This document shows, piece after piece, positions 36,750-44,619 of a stretch of 64,000 nucleotides of DNA. The notes below the pieces were generated by a model. The model was given only the letters and a program-made list of their open reading frames with translations, was not told the origin of the DNA and made no database searches. How positions within the stretch are numbered: position 1 is the first letter of the stretch; the number at the start of each line of letters is the position of its first letter. The DNA is taken from contig NZ_VSIY01000004.1 in NCBI RefSeq assembly GCF_008086115.1, forward strand, positions 496,001 to 560,000, written 5' to 3'. Position numbers and translations under genes: made by a program. Origin of the DNA: Maritimibacter fusiformis (GTDB lineage Bacteria; Pseudomonadota; Alphaproteobacteria; Rhodobacterales; Rhodobacteraceae).

Positions 36750-38002
36750 CCGCGGTCCTCCGGGGCTGCGAAATAGGGCAACAGCGCCTCCTGCACATGC
36801 GCGATCAGAAGCGCGCGGGCGAGCGGGGAATCGAGCGTCGCGGCCCGCGCACGGGTCGCCGCCGGCAGGTATTGCACCAGCAAGGGCTCCGGCACCTCTG
36901 GCCAGCCGTCGAGCACCCCGGCCACCGCCGCCTGCGCCTCGGGCGCGGTCCAGTAATAGCGGATGCGGTCGGCATAGCCGAAATGGCGCAAGAGCTTCTG
37001 GCGTGCCGCGTCCCCGGCGTAATGCCCCTGCCAGGAACCGGGGTTGGCCAGCATCAACGCCTCCATCGCCTCCGACACATGCGCGCCGCCGTCGACCCAT
37101 TGGCGCACATGCGACAGGGCATAAAGCGCCTCGCGCCAGGCGAAGGTCAGCGCCGGGCCGACCTTGAGGATGGCGAAATGCCGCCGCGCCAGGTCGGGAT
37201 AGACCGCCGGGTCCTGGTAGTCGGTGGAATGCGCCTCGAAACACAGGTCGGGCCGGTCCGCCAGCAGGGGCGACAAAAGGTCGGGCTGGCCCATGTCGAA
37301 CCGGTCCACATGCGCCGGGGCAAATTCCAGCCCCGGTTGCAGCACCAGCCCGCGGACCCGCGCCCAGCCCGCCTCAAGCCCGCGCTCGGCAAAGGCCGCG
37401 CGGTGGGCCTCCAGCGTCGCCTCGGCGCGGTCGGGCGGCGTGGGCGCGATGGTCTCGCCATCGCTGCGCGCGCCGCCGGGCGGCGGCACCTCGGTGCCGA
37501 TGATGTAGTGGATCGCCGCCGGGTCGGGCGCGGCGGCCTCCGCGACCTCGGCCAGTTCCGCAGCCCGTGCCGCCGCAGGCCCGTCGGCCAACTGCGCCGG
37601 TTCGCCTTTGCAGCCCTCGGAGCAATCCAGGTGGATCTTGGTGAACCCGGCCTGCACATAGGCCTCGATCATCTGCCGCGCCTCGGCCATCGCGGCCTCG
37701 GGCGGCTCGGATTTCCACGCCTGCGGGCCAAGGTGGTCGCCGCCGAAGATCACCCGACCCGGATCGACGCCCAGCCCCTCGGCGCGGGCGCGCACATCGG
37801 CGATGAAATCGGCGGGCGTCATGCCGGTATAGCCACCCTTGTGGTTGACCTGGTTCGAGGTCGCCTCGATCAGCACCGGGCGGTCAAGCTCATGGGCCAG
37901 CAAGAGCGCCGCGCTCAACACGTCGGGATGGGCCGAACAGACCGAGGGGATCGCCGGTCCGCCGTTGCGGTTCTTGTGGATGATGTCGGTCAGGTCGGCC
38001 AT
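36743..38002 (-). CDS. gatZ: D-tagatose-bisphosphate aldolase class II, non-catalytic subunit
   Basis: This 419-residue protein belongs to the GatZ/KbaZ/AgaZ family: AIPSVCSAHPDVLSAALLLA, VLIEATSNQVNHKGGYTGM, FGGDHLGPQAWK and KIHLDCSEGCKGEP. In enteric bacteria this protein stabilises the catalytic GatY/KbaY aldolase that splits tagatose 1,6-bisphosphate; the family was once called tagatose-6-phosphate kinase. No GatY and no PfkB-type kinase gene is present in the window, so its partner is elsewhere or it acts otherwise. It overlaps the kinase gene by 13 nt and nagA by 7. Confidence 0.87.
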   Translation of the reverse strand: MADLTDIIHKNRNGGPAIPSVCSAHPDVLSAALLLAHELDRPVLIEATSNQVNHKGGYTGMTPADFIADVRARAEGLGVDPGRVIFGGDHLGPQAWKSEPPEAAMAEARQMIEAYVQAGFTKIHLDCSEGCKGEPAQLADGPAAARAAELAEVAEAAAPDPAAIHYIIGTEVPPPGGARSDGETIAPTPPDRAEATLEAHRAAFAERGLEAGWARVRGLVLQPGLEFAPAHVDRFDMGQPDLLSPLLADRPDLCFEAHSTDYQDPAVYPDLARRHFAILKVGPALTFAWREALYALSHVRQWVDGGAHVSEAMEALMLANPGSWQGHYAGDAARQKLLRHFGYADRIRYYWTAPEAQAAVAGVLDGWPEVPEPLLVQYLPAATRARAATLDSPLARALLIAHVQEALLPYFAAPEDRGC

Positions 38003-38913
38003 TCGGTCCTCGCGGTCAGGGCCGCGCCGCGGGCGCCGGAGCTGTCGCCGTGGCGGGCCAGGGTAATTTCGGGCAGGCGCACGCTGCCCATGCGTTTGGC
38101 TTCGAGGCTGCGGGTCAGGCGCCCGATCACGTCGGGCAGCTTGGACAGCCCGCCCCCCAGCACGATCCGGTCGGGGTCGAGCATGATCTGGATCGCGTAA
38201 AGGCAATCGCCTGCCAGATCCTGCCACAGATCCAGCACCGCCGCCGCCTCGTCGGTGCCGGCGGCGACAAGATCCTCGGCCCGCATCCGATTGCCCAGCC
38301 GCCATTCGGCAAGGTTGGCGATGCCGGTGCCGGACACACAGGTTTCCATGCAGCCCTCGCGCCCGCAGCCGCATTTGAACAGCGGCAGGTCATGGCGCGC
38401 CAGCGCCTGTGCGGGCAGGCCAAGGTGCCCGATCTCGACCGCCAGCCCGCCGTGACGGTGCGGCAACTGGCCGTCAATGCAGATGCCGCCGCCCACCCCG
38501 GTGCCAAGGATCAGCCCCATCACGCTGCGCGCCCCGTCACCGGCGCCGCCGTTGGCCTCGGAAAAGGCAAAGGCCATGCAGTCGTTTACGATCGGCAGAT
38601 CGCGCCCGGTGGCCTGGCCCAGTTCGCGGCCCAGCGCATAGCCGGTCACGGGAATGTTGGCGGCATAGCCGATGCCGGTTTCGGGGTCGATCACCCCGGC
38701 CAGCGACAGCCCGATCGGGAACGGTGCCGGGTCGAGCGATTCCAGCCAGCGCACCTGCTCCACGATCGCCTCGAGCAGCGCCACGAAGGCCAGTTTCGGG
38801 GTCGCGATGCGCCGGACCTCGACGGTTTCGGCAGCCGCGCCGCGAAACAGCCGGGCCTCGATCTTGGTGCCGCCGATGTCGATGCCACCGCACAGCATGG
38901 GTTCACTGCCCAT
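37990..38913 (-). CDS. ROK family sugar kinase (NagK-like)
   Basis: This 307-residue protein has no DNA-binding domain and is a ROK kinase: phosphate motif GGIDIGGTKIEA (9-20), GTGVGGGICIDGQL, and the zinc site with GHLGLPAQAL and KCGCGREGCMET. Position between agaS and gatZ/nagA suggests phosphorylation of GlcNAc or GalNAc taken up by the ABC importers, which deliver unphosphorylated sugar. ATG 38913 is used; an in-frame TTG precedes it. The agaS stop is 3 bp upstream. Confidence 0.87.
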   Translation of the reverse strand: MGSEPMLCGGIDIGGTKIEARLFRGAAAETVEVRRIATPKLAFVALLEAIVEQVRWLESLDPAPFPIGLSLAGVIDPETGIGYAANIPVTGYALGRELGQATGRDLPIVNDCMAFAFSEANGGAGDGARSVMGLILGTGVGGGICIDGQLPHRHGGLAVEIGHLGLPAQALARHDLPLFKCGCGREGCMETCVSGTGIANLAEWRLGNRMRAEDLVAAGTDEAAAVLDLWQDLAGDCLYAIQIMLDPDRIVLGGGLSKLPDVIGRLTRSLEAKRMGSVRLPEITLARHGDSSGARGAALTARTEWPT

Positions 38914-38916
38914 CAA

Positions 38917-39972
38917 TCACCCCGCATAATCGTAAAGCGTGACACCCGAGACCACGCGGCTCAGGTTCCGGCCCTGGAACGGGTCGTCGACCGTGAGCCC
39001 CAGCTCGTCCGACCACATCGCCGCGCAGATCTGCGCCGGAAGCACATGCAGCACCGCGTCGGCATGGGCGTTGCCGCTGCCCTCAAAGGCGATATCGCCG
39101 CCGCGTCCGATGGTGGTGACCGGGATGCTCGGGAACTGCCGGGCGATCTCGGCGGCCACGTCGAGGTCATAGCGCCGGGTGTGGGCGTCGGGATGCAACA
39201 GCACGAAGACATGCGTGGTCTCGTCCACCGCCGCCTTGGGGCCGTGGCGATAGCCCAGCGGGCTGTCCCATTGCGTCACCGTCTGCCCGGCGGTCAGCTC
39301 CAGCACCTTGAGCGCCGATTCGCGCGCCACCGCCTTGAGCGCGCCCGAGCCGAGAAACACCGCCCGCGCCGGGCGGGGCGGGGCGGCGGCGGGAAAGCGC
39401 CCGAGAAAGCCGCGCGCCTCGGCGGCCAGCGCCGGCAGCGCGGCGGCGTCGAAGTCGGTCAGGCAGGCGGCGGCGGTCAGAAGCATCGTGCTGTAGGACG
39501 AGGTCATCGCGAACCCGCGGTCGTGGGTCGCTTCGGGCAGGGCGATCACCCGTTGCGCGCCCGGCCCGGGATGGCCGCGTGCGGCCAGCGTGCCCTCGGG
39601 GTTGCAGGTGATGTGCAGCCGGTCGAAATCGGGCCGGTGCGTGTCGAGCAGGTCGATCAGGCCGACCGATTCCGAGCTGTTGCCCGAGCGGCCGAACTGC
39701 ACCGACAGCACATGCCCCTCGGTGCCCAGATGGTCCTGCGGGCAGGCCACGATATCGGTGGTCGCCACCGGCCTGAGCCGGGTGCCCGCGGCTAGTGTCT
39801 CGCCGATGAAGGCCGAGGTGCCCGCGCCCGACAGCCAGACCTCGCCGGGGCCGCGCGCGGCGATCCAGCTGCGAATGTCGGCCGACAGATCCAGCAACAC
39901 CGGCGCCCAGTCTTCCCATATCCCGGGCTGTGCCATGATCTCGCGCCAGGTGGCGGTGCCGGTCGGCGGCAT
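38917..39972 (-). CDS. agaS: SIS-domain sugar isomerase/deaminase AgaS
   Basis: This 351-residue protein has two SIS domains (about 40-180 and 200-340) with EVWLSGAGTSAFIGETL, SVQFGRSGNSSESVGL and TVTQWDSPLGYRHGPKAAV. It matches AgaS, the galactosamine-6-phosphate deaminase/isomerase yielding tagatose 6-phosphate; GlmS-like and FrlB-like SIS enzymes are the alternatives. The island also has NagB, so both GalN-6-P and GlcN-6-P routes may exist. Its ATG overlaps the regulator stop codon by 1 nt. Confidence 0.87.
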   Translation of the reverse strand: MPPTGTATWREIMAQPGIWEDWAPVLLDLSADIRSWIAARGPGEVWLSGAGTSAFIGETLAAGTRLRPVATTDIVACPQDHLGTEGHVLSVQFGRSGNSSESVGLIDLLDTHRPDFDRLHITCNPEGTLAARGHPGPGAQRVIALPEATHDRGFAMTSSYSTMLLTAAACLTDFDAAALPALAAEARGFLGRFPAAAPPRPARAVFLGSGALKAVARESALKVLELTAGQTVTQWDSPLGYRHGPKAAVDETTHVFVLLHPDAHTRRYDLDVAAEIARQFPSIPVTTIGRGGDIAFEGSGNAHADAVLHVLPAQICAAMWSDELGLTVDDPFQGRNLSRVVSGVTLYDYAG

Positions 39973-40832
39973 CAGGTCAGTTCCTTTTCGGCTTCCGCGG
40001 TCAGCACCCGCACACCATGCGCCTCGAACCGGGCGATCAACGGGTCGTCCGGCTCCAGGTCGGTGACCAGGTAGTCGACGCGGTCGAGGCCGCAGATCTG
40101 GTGCAGGCTGGGTTTCATCAGCTTGCTGCAATCGGCCAGCACGATCACCCGGTTGGCGGCGTCGAGCATGGCGCGGGTGATATGCGCCTCGTCCTCGCGG
40201 AAGGTCGACAGGCCGAGGTCGGGATCGACGCAGTCGGCGCCCATCACGAAGGTGTCGAACCGAAGCGAAGCCAGCACCGTCTCGACCACGCGCCCGGTCA
40301 GCGCCAGCGCGTTGGGCCGGATGCGCCCGCCTGTCAGCAAAACCTCGTGCTGGCCATGCGACAGCGCGATCTGGGCGGTGTTGAGGCCGGTCGTCATGAT
40401 CGTCTTGGGCGGCGCATCCCTGAGCGCCGCCGCGAACAACTCGGCGGTCGAGCCGTTGTCGATCAGAAGACTGCGCGAGTCGGCGACCAGCTTGACCGCA
40501 CGCTCCGCGATGATCTGTTTTTGCCGCATGTTGACGTTGCGACGGTCATGGGCCAGCGGCTCGACCAGGCTGCCGCGTGCGACATTGGCATAGCTCAGCG
40601 CCAGCGCGATGCGGAAATCCGACAGACCGGCAAAGCCGAAATGCTGGCAGAACTTGATCAGGGTCGGCTCGGAGGTGCCAAGCTCGGCGCAGATCTCGCG
40701 GCTGGTGTTGCGCACGAAGCTTTCGGTGTTCTCCAGCGCATAGCCGGCGATCGCCTGCATCTTGCGCGACAGGCCCGGCCGCTCCTGTTCGATCGCCAGC
40801 ATCAGGTCTGTCTCTTGCGCGGAATGGGGCAT
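39972..40832 (-). CDS. chimeric regulator: RpiR-type HTH joined to DeoR-type sensor domain
   Basis: This 286-residue protein starts at ATG 40832 behind GGGAAGG. Residues about 18-80 are an RpiR (HTH_6) domain: LSRKMQAIAGYALENTESFV, then ICAELGTSEPTLIKF and HFGFAGLSDFR. In RpiR proteins a SIS domain should follow, but residues about 105-262 are instead a DeoR C-terminal sensor: LLIDNGSTAELFAAAL, LLTGGRIRPNALALTG, VMGADCVDPDLGL, EAHITRAMLDAA and VIVLADCSK. Both sensor types bind sugar phosphates. It heads the agaS-kinase-gatZ-nagA-GH20-M81 operon and probably controls it and the divergent cutC operon. Confidence 0.88.
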   Translation of the reverse strand: MPHSAQETDLMLAIEQERPGLSRKMQAIAGYALENTESFVRNTSREICAELGTSEPTLIKFCQHFGFAGLSDFRIALALSYANVARGSLVEPLAHDRRNVNMRQKQIIAERAVKLVADSRSLLIDNGSTAELFAAALRDAPPKTIMTTGLNTAQIALSHGQHEVLLTGGRIRPNALALTGRVVETVLASLRFDTFVMGADCVDPDLGLSTFREDEAHITRAMLDAANRVIVLADCSKLMKPSLHQICGLDRVDYLVTDLEPDDPLIARFEAHGVRVLTAEAEKELT

Positions 40833-40886
40833 GAGGACCTTCCCGAAACGAGTGATTCCCAAGTAAACAACCGAAGCAGCACTTCT

Positions 40887-40900
40887 TTGTCAAACAAAAT
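40887..40900 (-). promoter_or_regulatory. shared 14-mer TTGTCAAACAAAAT, copy 2
   Basis: Identical to 31110-31123. It lies 55 bp before the chimeric regulator and contains a perfect leftward -35 (TTGACA, 40888-40893). The best-placed -10 is poor (TTGTTT at 17-nt spacing), so an activator or operator function is possible. Confidence 0.6.
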
Positions 40901-40938
40901 CATTACCAGCCGATAATTTAGCCCAGCAAAGAAAATTG

Positions 40939-40944
40939 TTGACG
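40939..40944 (+). promoter_or_regulatory. candidate -35 of the rightward cutC operon
   Basis: TTGACG at 40939-40944 mirrors the leftward TTGACA at 40888-40893 across the divergent gap. No convincing -10 follows at 16-18 nt (TGTTTT region), so this is tentative. Confidence 0.3.
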
Positions 40945-40999
40945 TGAGCTTAGAAATTCGCTGTTTTGATGTCCTGATTTGAGCAAGCTGAAAGATTTG

Positions 41000-41728
41000 A
41001 TGGACCGGATTCAGATCGAAATCTGCGTGGACACGCCGGACGGAATCGCCGCTGCACGGCAGGGCGGGGCCGACCGGATCGAACTTTGCGCGGGCCTCGG
41101 TCTTGGCGGTCTGACCCCGGGGCCGGGGCTGATCGAAGCGGCGGCACAGGCCACCATTCCCTCACATGCGATGATCCGCCCGCGGGCCGGCGATTTCCGG
41201 GCCGATGCCGCGGATCTGCGCGCCATGCTGGCCGATATCCGCGCGGTGCGCGAGGCCGGGCTGGCGGGCGTTGTGATCGGCGTGGCCGGGGCCGATGGCA
41301 GGCTCGACACCGATGCGCTGGCCCGGCTGGTCGAGGCCTCGGGGCCGCTTCACGTCACCCTGCACCGGGTCTTCGACCTGACCCCCGATCCGCTGGCCGC
41401 CCTCGAGACCGCCGTGGAACTGGGCATCGGCCGCATCCTGACCTCGGGCGGCAAGCCCACCGCGCCCGAAGGCGCCGGGATGATCGCCCGGCTTTGTGAG
41501 GCCGCCGCCGGACGGATCGAGATCATGGCCGGCAGCGGCGTCAATGCCGGCAACGCCGCCGGGCTGATCGCGGCAGGGGTGGATGCGCTGCATGCCTCCT
41601 GCGGCACGGTCGAGGCGGCGGACGACCCCTTTCAATTCGGCGCCAGCCGCCGGACCGATTCAGACCGTGTTGCCGCGCTCGGACGCGCCGCGACACAGGC
41701 CGCGAAACTGGAGGCACAGGACACATGA
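41000..41728 (+). CDS. cutC: CutC family TIM-barrel protein
   Basis: This 242-residue protein has clear CutC family marks: IQIEICVDTPDGIAAARQGG, ADRIELCAGLGLGGLTPGPG, HAMIRPRAGDF, HRVFDLTPDPLAAL, RILTSGGKPTAPEGAG and EIMAGSGVNAGNA. CutC was named for copper homeostasis in E. coli, but the link is doubtful and the family is common in glycan gene clusters. Here it opens an operon with an oxidoreductase, a sugar importer and nagB, which suggests a sugar-related role. ATG 41000 replaces an in-frame TTG at 40979; the ribosome-binding site is weak. It overlaps the next gene by 4 nt. Confidence 0.87.
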   Translation: MDRIQIEICVDTPDGIAAARQGGADRIELCAGLGLGGLTPGPGLIEAAAQATIPSHAMIRPRAGDFRADAADLRAMLADIRAVREAGLAGVVIGVAGADGRLDTDALARLVEASGPLHVTLHRVFDLTPDPLAALETAVELGIGRILTSGGKPTAPEGAGMIARLCEAAAGRIEIMAGSGVNAGNAAGLIAAGVDALHASCGTVEAADDPFQFGASRRTDSDRVAALGRAATQAAKLEAQDT

Positions 41729-42876
41729 AGATCGGCATCATCGGCCTCGGGGCCCGCATCGCATCCATCGCCAAGGATTTCCTGGCCGCCGAGCCGGAGG
41801 CCGAATTCGTCGCGGTCGCCGACACCAGCCGGGACCGTATGGAAGTGTTGTCCGACCTCGGCGCCGCCCCCGCGTTTTACGAAGACCCGGCCGAGATGCT
41901 GGCGGCGCATGACTTCGACCTCCTGATGATCGGCTCGCCCAACTACCTGCATCTCGACCACCTGCGGCTGGCGCTGCAAAGCCCGGTGCCACATATCTTC
42001 ACCGAAAAGCCGGTGGTGATCTCGATCGAGCAGACCATGGAGCTGGCCCGGCTGATGGCCCGCCACGACGGCGAGCGGCGGATGACCGTGGGGCTGGTCC
42101 TGCGCTACTCGCCGCTTTACCGCGCGCTGCGCAAGGCCCAGGCCGACGGCCAGATCGGCGAGATCATGTCGATCGAGGCGAGCGAGCATATCGGCCCGTA
42201 CCACGGCAGTTTCTTCGTGCGCGACTGGCGCCGCGATTCGGCGTTGTCGGGGGGCTTCATGCTTGAGAAATGCTGCCATGACATCGACCTCTACCAGGGC
42301 GTGGTCGGTGCGCGCCCGATGCGCGTCGCCAGTTTCGGCGGGCGCAAGAAGTTCCTCCCGGAGCGGCGGCCGGCCAAGCGGCCCGGCTATCTCTCCATCA
42401 TGGCCCCGCGCTGGAACGGCATCGACGACGCCTTTTCCGGCGCGGGGGACATCGTCGACTTTCAGACCGCGCTGGTCGAATACGCCAACGGCGCGACGAT
42501 GGCGTTTCACACCAACCTCAACGTCCCCGACGAGTATCGCCGCTTCTGCGTGATCGGAACCGACGGCATGGCCGAAGGCGATTTCATCCGCAACACCTTC
42601 CGCGTCACCCTGTCCGACGACAGCTCGCGCCCGGTCGATACCGACGCCATCGGCACCGGGGCCAACAAGGGCCATTACGGCGCCGATGCCCAGATGGCCG
42701 CCGACGTGATGGCGCATCTGCGCGGCGATCTGCCCAACCTGCCCCTGTCGGTGCGCGACGCGCTCGAGGCGGGGGTGACGGCGATGGCGATGGACCAGGC
42801 CCGCGAGACCCGGCAGGTCGTCGACCTCGGCCCGGTCTGGGAGGAATTCGACGCCTGCCTGGAGGGGCGCGGATGA
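41725..42876 (+). CDS. Gfo/Idh/MocA family oxidoreductase
   Basis: This 383-residue protein has an N-terminal Rossmann domain (MKIGIIGLGARIASIAKDF; the second Gly of the usual GxGxxG is replaced, giving GLGARI) and the family EKP motif in IFTEKPVVISIEQ. The catalytic-domain helix is LEKCCHDIDLY, with His and Asp as probable catalytic residues. These NAD(P) enzymes oxidise or reduce sugars and cyclitols. The altered dinucleotide loop is worth noting but occurs in the family. It is flanked by 4-nt overlaps with cutC and the permease gene, so it acts on the sugar imported by that transporter. Confidence 0.87.
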   Translation: MKIGIIGLGARIASIAKDFLAAEPEAEFVAVADTSRDRMEVLSDLGAAPAFYEDPAEMLAAHDFDLLMIGSPNYLHLDHLRLALQSPVPHIFTEKPVVISIEQTMELARLMARHDGERRMTVGLVLRYSPLYRALRKAQADGQIGEIMSIEASEHIGPYHGSFFVRDWRRDSALSGGFMLEKCCHDIDLYQGVVGARPMRVASFGGRKKFLPERRPAKRPGYLSIMAPRWNGIDDAFSGAGDIVDFQTALVEYANGATMAFHTNLNVPDEYRRFCVIGTDGMAEGDFIRNTFRVTLSDDSSRPVDTDAIGTGANKGHYGADAQMAADVMAHLRGDLPNLPLSVRDALEAGVTAMAMDQARETRQVVDLGPVWEEFDACLEGRG

Positions 42877-43754
42877 ACCGTCGCGGCGATCCGTTCCCGT
42901 ATCTGCTGCTGCTTCCGGCGGCGTTCCTGACACTGGCGATCGTCGCCTGGCCGCTGATCGAGACCTTCCGGCTGTCCTTCACCAACGCTTCGCTGCGTCC
43001 GGTCGAGAAATACGTCGGCTTCGAAAACTTCGTCGAGATCTTTGAGGACGACTTCTGGGAGGTGATCCAGCGCACCTTCCTGTGGATGTTCCTGGGCGTG
43101 ACGCTGAAGATCGTGATGGGCACCATCGGCGCGGTGCTTCTGAATGCCGCCGTGCCGGGGCGCGCGCTGTTTCGCGTGCTGGTAATGCCGCCCTGGATCG
43201 TGCCGATCGCCATCGGCGTGTTCATGTGGTCGTGGCTCTACAACGGCCAGTTCGGCATGATCTCGGGGGTCGCGCAGAGCATCGGCCTGCTCGACGGCCC
43301 GTTCGAGTTTCTCGCCTATCCCAACGCCGCCTTCATGGCGACCATCGTGACCGACGTGTGGATCGGAACGCCGCTGGTGGCGCTCTACCTGCTGGCCTCG
43401 ATGCAGTCGATCCCGACCGAGCTTTACGAAGCCGCCTGGACCGACGGCGCCTCGCGCGCCTACCGGTTCCGCCGCATCACCCTGCCGCTGATCGCGCCGT
43501 CGATCTTCACCATGGCGCTGTTGTCGGCGATCTGGACCTTCAACAGCTTCGACATCATCTGGATCCTGACCGAGGGCGGGCCGCGCGGCGCGACCACCAC
43601 GATGATCATCGACACCTACAAGACCGCCATCACCCGCTTTCGCTTTGGCGAGGGCGCGGCCAGGGCGGTGATGATCCTGGTCTGCCTGACGGCCTTCGCC
43701 GGCGCCTACCTGGCGCTTCTGTCGCGGACCGGCCGGCGGGGAGGCGCACAATGA
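42873..43754 (+). CDS. sugar ABC transporter permease (MalF/UgpA type, second importer)
   Basis: This 293-residue membrane protein has six predicted helices and the EAA loop LYEAAWTDGASRAYRFRRIT followed by LPL. It begins with MNRRGDPFPYLLLLPAAF, a short cytoplasmic tail before helix 1. Overlaps of 4 nt with both neighbours show translational coupling in the cutC operon. Confidence 0.89.
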   Translation: MNRRGDPFPYLLLLPAAFLTLAIVAWPLIETFRLSFTNASLRPVEKYVGFENFVEIFEDDFWEVIQRTFLWMFLGVTLKIVMGTIGAVLLNAAVPGRALFRVLVMPPWIVPIAIGVFMWSWLYNGQFGMISGVAQSIGLLDGPFEFLAYPNAAFMATIVTDVWIGTPLVALYLLASMQSIPTELYEAAWTDGASRAYRFRRITLPLIAPSIFTMALLSAIWTFNSFDIIWILTEGGPRGATTTMIIDTYKTAITRFRFGEGAARAVMILVCLTAFAGAYLALLSRTGRRGGAQ

Positions 43755-44593
43755 TCAGCAAATACAAATGGTGGGAGCTGGTGATCACCTACACCGGCAT
43801 GGCGTTGTTCCTGACCTTCATCCTCGCGCCCTTCGCCGAGGCGCTGATGGTCTCGCTCCGCCCGATCGACTCGGTGTTCCGCGTGCCCTACCGGTTCTTC
43901 ACCGACAACATGACGATCCAGCCCTATATCGACATGTGGACCTCGGTGCCGAAACTCGGGCGCTACATCCTCAACTCGTTCTTCATCTCCTGCGCGGTGA
44001 CGGCGCTGGCGCTGGCGTGCATCATCCCGGCGGCCTATTCCTTCGCGCGGTTCAACTACCGGTTCCGCGACGGCTTTCTGGTCGCCTTCCTTGCCGTCAA
44101 CATGGTCGGCGCGGCGGTGCTGATCATCCCGCTCTACAAGCTGATGTTCTCGCTCGGCATCCTCAACACCTACTGGGCGATGATCATCCCGGGCGCGGCC
44201 TTCTCGGTGCCGACCGGCATTTTCCTGATGCGCAGCTATTTCCTGCGCATCCCGCGCGAGCTTGAGGATGCCGCCTATGTCGACGGCGCCTCGCGGCTCT
44301 ACACGCTGCGCCGGGTGATCCTGCCGGTGGCGCTGCCGGGAATCATGGTGGTGACCATCGCCACATTCATCGCTGCCTATGCCCAGCAGTTCCTGTTCGC
44401 GCTGACCTTCAACTCGGTGACCGATTATCACCCGCTGCCGGTCGGCCTCTACCAGTTCTTCGGACGCGAACGGGTGCTCTGGAACGAACTGATGGCCGCG
44501 AGCCTTGTCGGCATCCTGCCGGTGCTCATGGTCTACGTGTTCCTGCAAAGATACATCGTCGCCGGGTTGACCGCCGGCGCGGTGAAAGAATGA
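43751..44593 (+). CDS. sugar ABC transporter permease (MalG type, second importer)
   Basis: This 280-residue membrane protein has six helices and the EAA loop LEDAAYVDGASRLYTLRRVI followed by LPV. ATG 43751 (ATGATCAGC) overlaps the first permease by 4 nt; the same frame is open far upstream but inside that gene. It pairs with the 42873 permease. Confidence 0.89.
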   Translation: MISKYKWWELVITYTGMALFLTFILAPFAEALMVSLRPIDSVFRVPYRFFTDNMTIQPYIDMWTSVPKLGRYILNSFFISCAVTALALACIIPAAYSFARFNYRFRDGFLVAFLAVNMVGAAVLIIPLYKLMFSLGILNTYWAMIIPGAAFSVPTGIFLMRSYFLRIPRELEDAAYVDGASRLYTLRRVILPVALPGIMVVTIATFIAAYAQQFLFALTFNSVTDYHPLPVGLYQFFGRERVLWNELMAASLVGILPVLMVYVFLQRYIVAGLTAGAVKE

Positions 44594-44619
44594 AACGGTC
44601 CAATTTCAGGGAGAGATCC

